Of a stretch of 64,000 nt of DNA, positions 10,979 to 22,900 are shown one piece after another. A model generated the notes under the pieces. It did not search any database and was not told the DNA's origin. It was given only the letters and a program-made list of their open reading frames with translations. Position 1 is the first letter of the stretch, and the number at the start of each line of letters is the position of its first letter. The translations under genes and the position numbers were made by a program. Origin of the DNA: Tenrec ecaudatus (Eukaryota; Chordata; Mammalia; Afrosoricida; Tenrecidae); contig NC_134535.1 of assembly GCF_050624435.1 (NCBI RefSeq), positions 122,437,731-122,501,730 of the forward strand, written 5' to 3'.

Positions 10979-13900
10979 GTAAAATATTTAATCATCTCAT
11001 AAATGCACTAGGGCATAGAGTGTTACTGTAAAAATGTTGGGAAAGAGTGAAAAGTAGACATGGAGCAAGGCTATTTAAATTAAGGGAACAGACTCAATGG
11101 TTTTTAATTTTCAAGATTGGATCTAATGTATAGATATCATATTCTACTATGAAATCTGAAGCGGAATTCTATTAAGGCATTTTGAAACTTTCCTAAAAAT
11201 TCTTCAGCTATCATTTTACTAATAACACAATGGTTTATTCTTATATAAGAATTATAATGAAAAATGTGGGTTCAATGTCCACCTTTTATGTCTATGGTTC
11301 CCTGAGAAACTCAAATCTCTTGTTCAAAACTTTCTTACCATTAGGACCATTGATCCTTTCTCATGTTTCCATTTCTCTTTCTGTATATCGCTCATCGTCT
11401 CCAGAGAAGCTCACTGCTGGAGTCTTGGCAATCATCTGCATTGTCTTGGTGGCCGGTGTAATAGCCCTGACAACCAATACTCCTTGTAAGCTTCTGAAAT
11501 ATCATAACGGAATATTTCTTTGAAGATGCCTCCATATGTTTCTTTATATTAAGGAATGGGCCTCTCATTTAAAAGTATGCATTCGTATCATATATTTGCC
11601 AAGTCTTTAAAAGTTATCAAATAAAGAATATCACATTAACATGGAAAAACTATTGTAAATCTTCAAATGGTATAAGCCGCAGAAGGATTGCAGGGGGTAC
11701 TTGTTTTTAATTCTAAGTGTTTGTGTTATATGCTTATGCTTGCACATATGTGTTTCTGTTTGTCACACTTCAAAACCTTTCATTGAAAGACTGAGTACAT
11801 TTACTGAGAATTAAAAGTTAATTTTTAAAAGTAGTTAAATACTTTATGAGATGGTAGCATTTGGCTGTTAGGCTCTCCACATGTTTTTCCAAATAAGCTT
11901 ATCGCTTCATCTATTTTTGTGGTAAAATAATTTTCACTTACATTATATTAATATCAAATTATAGAATAGGATATAGAATTATTATAATGAAAAATAATAA
12001 TGTCTATGTGAATTACTTTCATCTTCTGAGCTTTGAGAACACCAGAGGAAAACAGTACTCAGAAAGGTAAGAAATCATTTTTAACATTTTGATAGATTAA
12101 GATTATAGGATGGATCACTTGTCTATTAGTTGGCTAAAAAATGCTGCCATATAACTTCAGTACTTTACTCATTTTCATACTAAAATAATTTTTAATGTGC
12201 TGAAGGATTAAACTTTGTCTATATTTGGGTCATGAATAAATAATAGGAAATTTAATAGCTACCCCAAAGATAACAAGATATTTTCATAAATAGAAACATA
12301 TGAGATCATTCTTTTTAAAATTTAGAAGACATTCTTTTAAAATTACTATAGTCTTTTCATTTGATTAAGATTTTCTACTGCTTCCATAAAGACTACGGCC
12401 TAGAGAGTCTTATGAGGGAGTTACTCTGTGTCATGTGGGTTGTTATGAGTTGAAAGCCAGCTTCATAGCAACAACCGCCTGATATAAGACAGATAATTTT
12501 ACTATTCCAACGAAGCAGAATTGCTCAGTAATTTTTCAGGCCATGTATAGATAGCATAGACTGATGATTTACTTTTTAATGCTACTTAAAAAAGGGGGCG
12601 GGAGGCTGACATTCTGTGTATTGGCTTTGTTTTCATATGTAGCTTTGTGAGATTACATGTCTAGGCTATGTATCCATATGCATATGAAAATATATCGATT
12701 GATATTGAATTCATATTGTTTTGTGATATAAATTCATAATCTTTTCCAGCACATCACTATGACAGTTGCATGGAGGATTGGTTTTCCTATTCCAACAATT
12801 ACTACTACATTAGTACTGTAAAAAAAAACTGGGCTGAGAGCACTGTGGCCTGTGCATCTAAAAAATCTAATCTACTTATTATAGAAAATGATGAAGAAAT
12901 GGTAAGATTTCAACTTTTTAAGTATTTTACTAAAAGATATACAAAAGAAATGCATGTACAAGATATTCACGTGCATAATAAGTATTTATTTTGTAATTTA
13001 CATGCTATAATATTCCTTCCTTGCTATGTTTCCTATACACATTAAAAATCAGATTTGCCTACTTTGCCAATGTAGATCAATAGCGTATGAACTACTTAGT
13101 GTCTTACTTGGTTCAGCCGATGCTTTCTTTCTTGGCTGGATCCATGACTTTGTCCATGTTTGTGTTGTTGGGTAGGTTTTGACCCACACAACCCCATCGA
13201 ACCCCATGCGAATTTGTTTGAAAATGTGCCAGCTTTTAAAAAAGTTTTTTTATTGTTATTTGAGTGAAAGTCTACAGAGAAATAATTTTTCTTTCAACGA
13301 TTCATATACATTTTGTTTTGTAACAGTATTGCAGTGTCCTGATCTTAGTGATCTTTAGTGTGTTTCCATCCACTGTTGACGGCTCATCTCATTAAATGTC
13401 TCTCATTTTCACTGACCTCTGTTTCACCACAGAAAGCGTCTTTTCTTAGGACTGGTCTGTACTGGTCACATATCTGAAGTAATCAAATCAAAGCTCACCA
13501 TCCTTGCTTCTAAGACTCTTCAAAGGTTGTCTAGAGTTGCCTTTTATTTATTGTGAAAGCTACCTAGTACTCGATTGTTTGAATCGACCATGCTTATTTA
13601 TATTTAATGCATGTTGGTTTATTTCCAATTCTTCCATTTATGAAAAATAATAATTATATACATTTTTGAAAATAAACTTTATTTAATTTTACCTTATAAA
13701 AATAAGCTGAAGATAGCAAAACTGTTCAGATTGTGTAAAAGAGAGAATAGGCCAATGTAGGTCAAATCAGCTCTGCCCCTGTTTCTCCTTCCTCTTTCTA
13801 AACTACTGTCCTTACTTTCATTATTGTAGATGGGCTTTGCTTGTTTGGGGACTTTATATAAATTAAAATATTCAGTATGCACACTTTAATTGATTTTTAG

Positions 13901-16900
13901 CTGTACTACGAAAGTAGCTCATTCCCCAAAAGAAGACACACACATCCAAGACAAAAATGAGATATTTGCTCCTATAGAGATTTAGCTCCTTGAAAACCCT
14001 ACATAAGGTTGCTGTGAGTCAAAGTTGGTTCAAATGCAGTCAGTGGTGACCTCTCAGAAGCAGGTTGTAGGAGTGACTTTCAAGGTGCCACTGAGTGGAT
14101 TTGAACCACCAACCTTTTGGTGAGTTCTCACATGCTTAATCATATGGATCACCAGACATGCCATTGCTATGTGAATAAGCATTCTAAAATTCATCTATGT
14201 TGGTTGGAAATTTAGGACTTATGAAAATATGTACCCACTATTTATTGTGATCGATGATTATTGTCATGATTCTGGAGCCCTGGTGGCTTACTGGTTCTGC
14301 AATGGGCCGTGATTCTCAAGATCAGCAGTTCAAACCACCTGCTGCTCTGTGGGAGAAAGATGGTCTTTTACACCAGGAACCAGTTGCAGTCTCACATCCT
14401 CAAACAGGGCAGACACACATGGTCCTGTAGGGAAGCTGTGAGTCTGTAGGGACTCGAGGGCAGTGAGTTGGGTTTGGATGTTTCTCTAAGATCTTTCTGA
14501 CAGTAATTTGTCCACATCTTACCAACATGCATGGGGAAAGAGTAGTAGGGCATAGCGTATGTGTTCATCGATGTTTTAAAATGATCCCCTAAACATACTA
14601 ATTCATAAGATAAATAACCATTTATCTAAGTTTTGATCCTGCTCCTTGGTCCAGCCCTCCTCAAAACTTACAAACATAAGAACTTTAAAATTAGAAGTTA
14701 TGATGAATATATAACAGTATCATTACTAGATTAATATAAAATGTCCTTATTCCTATTAGATTGAACACTTAAAATACACTTAACAAGTGTTTAATAATAA
14801 CAATAAGTAAAATGTATGTTAACCATTTCAGTGCTATTACCCACTATCATATCCAGGTTTATGAAGTGGCCGTTCATGTCTCTTGACTATGTTACCTCTA
14901 GGATTGTCACTCTTTTTCCTTCAATAAATTTTTAATATATTTTAAATATGAAATCTTTCTTGTGTTTGTAAGCTTCAAACACACTTACTTTTCTCAATGT
15001 CTTCTGTTTTTTTAACACATTGGGTCCTTTAGTGAATAGAATAAATCCATGCCAGCACAGGTCACCTCATCATTTATACTGATGGTGCTTTTATGGGAGA
15101 GCCATTTCTCTGACAACATCTAGAGACTTTCTGTTGCTGTTGTTAGATGCTACCAATTAATGCCAAAATTAATTACTACTTTTAGTTATTAGTTCTTGTT
15201 TTAAAAACATTGGACCATGTACCATTTATCTTTTTATATGTATAATCTACTGGAATTTAATTACTGAGATGCTGATTGACATATGTGCTTTGTTACCTCA
15301 TCTAACTGAACAAAATTTATACTAGAAGGAGGCTTGGTGCCACAATGGATAAAGTGCTGGGCTTTTAATTGCACAGTCAATAGTTCCCCATTCACTCTGT
15401 GGCACCTTTGTTATAGCACAAGGATATGAGGTGTCTATTAGTATATTTCTAGTTACTATTATTTTTCACTTATTAATTTTTTTATTTCTCCAGTCAAAAG
15501 CTGTCATTCTTTAAGATTTAGTTACATCATTTCCCACACCTCTTTATACACACATTTTAAAAAGTACATACTGTCACTTAATACTTATGTTATATTTAAT
15601 CAATAGATTAATTGTTGGCAATTGACATCTTAATTATGTAATACCTTAACATGAGTTTGAGAGCCCTCATGGGGAAGCAGTTACACATTGGGCTGTGATC
15701 TGAAAAATCTTCAGTTCAAAATCACCACGTGCTACACAGAGGAAGACTGACTTTAGGTCTGTAGACAGTTACCGTCTCTGAAACTCACCGGGGCAGTTCT
15801 ACCTTGTCCTGTACATCGCTGTGAGTTGTCATTGACTCTATGGCCATGAAGTTTTTTTGGTTTAACATGAGTTTATCTTCTTAATACTTTCATTTTTGAG
15901 TTTTTGAGTAGAAGCCAATTTTTTTGCATCCAATTATCTTTATATCTCTTTTCTGGAGATTCTCATATATGACTATAAAAATACAATGAAATCAATGAAA
16001 GTATTCATTTCTTCAACATTTAGCATGCTATTTTTTGTTTCTGCTTTGCGGATTTTTGTTTCATTCCTAGTCACTTGTAATTTTACTGAAGAACTGTAAT
16101 CATAGTAAAGGCTGTAGTCTTTGGCATCAGTTAAGTACCTTTAGTCCTCTTTACATTTGGCAAGCAAGGCTATGTCATCTGGGTGCCACAAGTTTTAGAG
16201 TCTCTAATCCTGATGCTGAAATCTTTTCACTAATCCAGCTTCTATTTTTCAGAAAAAATTTTCATGAAGATTAAGTGTAAGGATACTCAAATTCTGCCAC
16301 AACACTTTTCCAAATTTGAATCCCAGTAGTTTTTTTTTATTATTGTGGATTCAATTAAAATAAAATCCTTGAAAACTTCCATCTTTTCTACATTTAGCAT
16401 GATGTTGTTTACTAATCCAGTAGTGAGGGTTTTTGTGTTCTTTATGTTGAGGTGTAAGGCATACTGAAGGCTGTAGTATTTGATCTTCACCAAGTGTTTT
16501 AAGTGTTATTTGCATATCACAGGTTATTTGCATATCAAAGATTGGTAATATACCATCTTCCAATTCCGATACTGCATTCTTCTTTATATAATCCAGCTTC
16601 TGGAATTATGTGCTTAGCATGGAAACCGGAAACCTATGGGAACAGGATACAACCCCGGCACTCTCCTTTATTGATTTTATACTGCTCCATACCCACTTGC
16701 TCTGTTTCAATGATGGTCTCTTGGTTTATGAATTGATCCACATTAGTACCCTTAAGTGGTGTGGAATTTCCATTTTTTACAATGTCATCAAAAATTTGTT
16801 ATGATTAGTAAAGTTAAATGCCTGTGCATAATCAATAATATGAGTTATTTCTGCTCTCAGAAACAGAAAACAAACCTTTGAGGTATTTCTCAATATCTTC

Positions 16901-19900
16901 TTTTAGTCAATATCCATCTAACATCAGTTACATGATCCCTTGTTCCAACTTCCTTTTTTAAAATGACTTACATTTGTACAGTTTCCTGACCACATAATAG
17001 TGCATTCGTATTTTAATTTCATTCAGCAAAATATTATTTGAATGTAATATCAATGATATTGCTCAAAATTGATGGATTCTGTTGGCTCACTTTGTTTGTA
17101 ATGGGCCCCAATGTTTATCTCTTTCAGTTAATTAGTCAGATAATGCTTCCAAATGTCTTGACATTGAGGAGCTGAGCATCGTTAGCAGTGCACTTGTTGA
17201 AACATTTGGGTTGTTCTTCAGCCAATTCCTGAAGTCTTGTTTTCTTACTGTCTTTAGAGCAGCTTGGATTGCTTTCTTCGGCACCGCTGGTTCTCTGCTG
17301 GATGCTCTCTTCTGAAATGGGTGAATGCTGAACCATTGCTCTAGGTACAGTGGTTCGTTGTGTTCTTTCCAGAGTCCTTTGATGCTCACTGCTTTACTTA
17401 CTTTAATATTTCAGCTTGTTTTATAATTTTCTCTAGTGATTTCATCTTGAGAGTTGCAGTGTCGATCCTTTCAGTTGCCAGGTGTTGTTTCCCTTTCGTT
17501 TTATAATCCCTAATCGTTACATAGTTTATTTTAATATTTTGCTGTATCAAACCGTTGGAGTTCCATAATTGTTTTCACTTAGTCAGTCTTAATCTGAAAG
17601 TGCAGCTGAAATTTGTCTACCATGGATGATTCTGTTGATATTGGAAACGTCATTGGCATAGTTTAAAGCATCATAGCAATACCCAAACCACCACACCATC
17701 TCCCAACAAACTGAAAATGCAGTAGTGGATACAGCTGCTGCTCAGTAATGAAAAATAATTAATCTCTTGAAACACAAGAAGTCCTGGAGGAATCCACAAA
17801 TAATTATGTTTAATGAAGAATTTTTTTGAAGGATAAGCATTTCATTTACTAAATAATTCTGGAAAATGCAACTAAACAATGATGATAGAAAGTGGTTGAC
17901 TATAAATGAGAATTGGACAAAGATTGGAATAAGGTGAGTTTTGAAGTAATAGTTACTTTCATTATCCAAAAACATAGTTTAAAAGATGTCTAAGTATACC
18001 AAAACTGAGGAAATCATATGATATACTTAAGTGCAGTTTATTTTGTGTTAAGTGTACCTCAAAATTTGGCTCTCAGGAGAATTATTTTCAAAAATACAAA
18101 CAGCATATAAATCCAATGATAATATCAGTACAGTTTTAAACTCACAAAGGTACCCAAGAGAGTATGATGTATGTCCTAGCTACTCAATTTAGAAATGGAC
18201 AGTTTCCAAGTTGAAAAGAAGAAATGATTTAGATTATATTATAATAGAAAAAAATACAATTGCCACATTTATAGATGATTAAATTTTTTTTATAAAATCA
18301 ATTGTCATGAAAACAGCAGTCAGTATGTCACATAATATATTGCATTGGACAAATTCACTCCAAAACCTCCTTTAAGTTTCAAAAAGGGAAGATATCATTT
18401 TGATGAAAAATGATATAGGGATATGGTCTTTTTTATCATTTTATATCCATACAAAAGTGAGATTTAATCAATTAGCATGGCCCCCTTTGTAATTAGCCCT
18501 TATGAGGTGTATCATAATTCTGGAATCTATGCTTGTGGCTATGAGCCCATATTGAAGGCTGTACAGGATCATGATGGGGTTACATTCTGCTTTTATTAGA
18601 AGCTGTGAAATAAGTCATTCCTTGCTTCCTTAATAGCATCTTTAAGACTCCTTTATTAGAGGGACCACTTTACTAAAGACTACTTCTTTCTGTTGCTTTT
18701 GCTTTTAATGGGCACTTTACCACAGAGTATGCAATTGAATAGTTCAACTGCATGATGAAGAGTGCTACTATCTTGACCAAAATTATTTTTATCACATTTA
18801 GAACATTTTCTTTGTCCCATACTCATTATTATTCACTTATTTTTTCAATTTTGCCAAAAACATACACAATGAAACATTCACCAATTCATCAACTTCTACA
18901 TATGTAATAGAGTGCCATTGAATGCATTCTGTGTAGTGGAACCATTAGTATTATCCCGCTCTTGTTTCACCTCCACTCAAATGAACTCAATGGCCACTAA
19001 GTACATGTTTCTCCTTAGTCCTCAGTAACACTAGATCAAGTTTCTGTTTGTTTGTTAGTTTGTTTTTCAGTTTTCCTGATAGAGAATTCACACATCATGA
19101 ACTTCCACAGCTAAACCACTTTTAAAAAATGTAGATGCATCATCAAACCAGCTCTAATGTGTCCTCCCTCCCACCAACATCTACTGATTGCTCCCCACTT
19201 GCTCTTCACCCTTTTCTCCCTTTTTCCAATAAACCATTGCATCAGTTATTGTCTCAAGATATCCACTCCTTCTGTGCTTCCTAAACTGAGAGATCTAACA
19301 GAAACAATATTATACAAAAACAAAATGACACAGAAAGAAGAGAAAATAATGTTAAGATAAAGATAAATATGAGGAAACCATAAAGTAAGAAATAATAAAC
19401 CACCAACTAAATTTAAAAAGTCAGAGAAGAACTTCATTTCTTGGAACAATCAAGAAATATTTTAGGCTAGAGCAAATTTTGGGGTGCTTCAAGAAAGAGG
19501 TGCACTGGACAAGCATCATATTATACCTTCATTCGATTCACCACATTGAAGCTTACAATAATCCCTGTCTGGTAGCACATTAAGACACCACCCTTCATAT
19601 TCTGTGGGCTACAGTTCACTAAAAGACAAAATCAAACCTCTATAAAAGCCATTTGTCACTGTGTAGCAGCCAGCTGGGAGCAGAGCCAAGACTATAAGAC
19701 ACCTTCCATCATCTATCCTGAAAGCTTGGGATTGTTAGGCAGAACAACAGCTGGGCTGGCTTCCTGGCGCACAGAGGCTGAGGTAAGGAGACCATGGGGC
19801 TGAGAGCCTGAGGACCATAAAGAGATTTGACTATTGGCTGGGGAGAGGACAATAATTGCATGCATAATTTTAGCCTATTATCAACTCCTCGACAAACCCC

Positions 19901-22900
19901 TTACTTGTATTTCTGTGGAATTCCACATGACCATTGCAAGAAATTATTGAACCCAGCAAAGAAGGAGAATGCCGTAGGTGGAATTGTTGGTGTTAAAACA
20001 GGGTAAAGAGATAAGAGCTGCTAGAAAATATGGCTTTGGTGATAAAAATGAACCTGGAGATCACATGAGAGAATTTTTCAAAGCAATGACTTCTTCATCA
20101 CAAAGACCTTCTCAACAACACAGAAAGCAACTATACATGTGAACTTCTCTAGATAGAAAACACTGAAATCAAACTACGTACATTTATGGGACTGAATGAT
20201 GGAGAAGCTAAATATCAACAGCTAAAGGAAGACCATGGGCCTACAGACCATCAATTTCTCCAATGCAAGTTAATGTTAGAGGTGAAGAAAATTAAAACAA
20301 AGTCACAAATTCAAATTATAATCTTGCGTATAGCCCACCTATACTTCAAGAACATCTAAAAACTGATGCAATCAGCAGCAATGAACACTAATGACAATAA
20401 GACCTGATGAGATCTGATATGACATCAAATACATCATACACAAAAAAGTAAAAGGGCATTTACAAGGTCGGAAAACAATAAAAGATTAAGATGGATATGA
20501 AAAGACACTTGGAAACTTGTTTGTAATTATAACGTCGCTAAAGCAAATGAAAGAAATGATGATGTCAAAGAGCTGAAAAGAAAATTTCAAAAGGCTTATG
20601 TGAGGGCCTAGATTTAGAAAACCAAAAAGGAAGAACACATTCATCCTGACTTAAAGAACTAAGGAAAAATGCAAGCTTTTGGTTGCCATAGCAACAGTTT
20701 CTATGGGCAATAAATTGTATGATGCAGGCAGCATCAAAGAAGAAGGAAATGATATACACAGTGACTGTACCAAAAATAACCAGCCAGCATTCAACCATTT
20801 CACCAGGTAGCACATGTCCAAATCAATGATCTTGTAAGAAGTGGTCCAAGCCACTCTGAAGGTCTTGGCAAAAAACAAAGCTCCAGGAATCTATGGAATG
20901 CCAATCAAAATGTTTCAGGAAGCACTGGAGGCACTCATGTATCTATGCCAAGAAATTTGGAAGATACATACTTCGCAACTGGGAAGAAATCCATGTTTGT
21001 ACCCATTCCAAAAAATGTGACGCCCCTAAACATGCATTATAGAATAATCTCATTGCTATCACATGCAGATAAAGCTTTACTATAGCTTATCCCACAGTAG
21101 TTGCAGCAGTACACTCACGCGGAGCTGTTACAGGTTCAGGCGCGATGCTGAGGAGGACTTGGAACAGGTGATCTCGTTGCTGATGACAGAGCGGAGAATA
21201 TAAGAAAGATGTTCATTGTGTTTTATTGTCTATGTCAAGGCACTTGACTCTGGATCATCTCAAACTATGGATGGACTTGTGTTCATGAGGAACCTGTATG
21301 TGGATCAGAAAGCAGTTGTGTTACCAAAACAAGAAGTACTATATGGTTTTAAACCAGGAATGGCTTGTGTCAAGGCTGAATTCTCTCCCCACAGTTATTC
21401 AGGCTGATGAATAGACGGAGAAGCTGGACTAAATGAAGAAGCGCACAGAACCAGGATTGGAGAAGGCTTAGTAACAACCTGAGAGATGCAGATGACAGCT
21501 TGTTTGCTGCAAGTGAGGAGGATGTGAAAGACTTGTTGATGAACATCAAGAATTGCAGCCTTCAATATTAATAACAACTTAATGTAAAGAACACTAACAT
21601 CCTCACAACTTGACAATTAGGAAACATTATGGTAAGCAGAGAAAAGATTGACTCTGTCAAAGACTTCATCTTGCTTAGATTCAAACTCAGATTTGAAGAG
21701 ATCAAAAGAGCATTACCTTGGGTAAGTCTCCTGCCCAAGACCTTTTTAAGGCGTTGAAAAATAAGGATGTTACTTTTAGGACTCAGGTTTGCCTGACTCA
21801 AGCCATGCGATTTTTCTTTTGAAGCAAAGATGAGGAGACTTCCTCTCATTTACCCAGGACAAGTTTTCACTTGGAAAGAATATCCTGTTAGCACGGTAAA
21901 AGGACAACAAAAAAGGAAGACCCTTGTTGACATGGATTGACATGGCAGCTGCATCAATGTGCTGAAACATAAGAACAATCGTGAGGATGGCACAGGCTGG
22001 ACACTGTTTCATGTTTCGTACATAAGATTCCCAAGAGTCTTAAAGAGCCTAATAACAGCATCAGCACCTGATAATAACATTAGCTGCTCTGAAGGTCACG
22101 AAGTTTTTGCTTTAAATTGGGGGGAGGGGCAGAATTGTAAACAAGCATTCTGTTGTATGAATAATAGTCTGTGTATTCCTTGCCTAGATTCTACCTTCAG
22201 TAACATTCTTCAGCAGAACAGTATAATATTAAAAATGGAGCTTAACATTTGTGCTTTTTATTTATCAAATTTATTTAGATAGCTTCCTCTAGTTATTGTT
22301 TCTCTTGTTATTTGTTATTTTAGAAGCTCACTCAGGTCATTTCTATTTGTTTCTTAAATCCGGGTAACTTATGTAATATTAGGATTCTATATCATATTTT
22401 ATAATGTTTTTTGGAATCTTTCTTTGTATAGTCAGTGGTTGATATGCAGATGAACTTATCAACTTCTATTATTTGTTGTACATTTTCATTAAACTGTGGA
22501 AACTTCACTTCCATATAGGTCCTTGCACAGTGCTTAAGCTCTCAGCTATTATATGAATCATTGGTAATTTTCAAGGGGAAATTTATGAAGTCTTTAGTTT
22601 CCTCATATTACATAAATGTCTTCAGTCTTGGAAATTCTAAAGAGCACTCTACCACATTTAGGGTCACTGCGCGTCGGAACAGCAAGACGACCTTCTCTAC
22701 GTTTGAATATTACTGATTGCATTTTCAGTTGATATAATAATCTTTGTTTAATTTAATACATATATTTAGAAAAATGAGAAGAATATCCATTTTATATATT
22801 CATATTTCTTTTTCTTTTCTCTGATGCTTCATAATATTTCTTTGATTCTACTTCCAGGAATGTCTTAGTCAATCTTAATTAGTAGGTTTGTTTTTTACAA

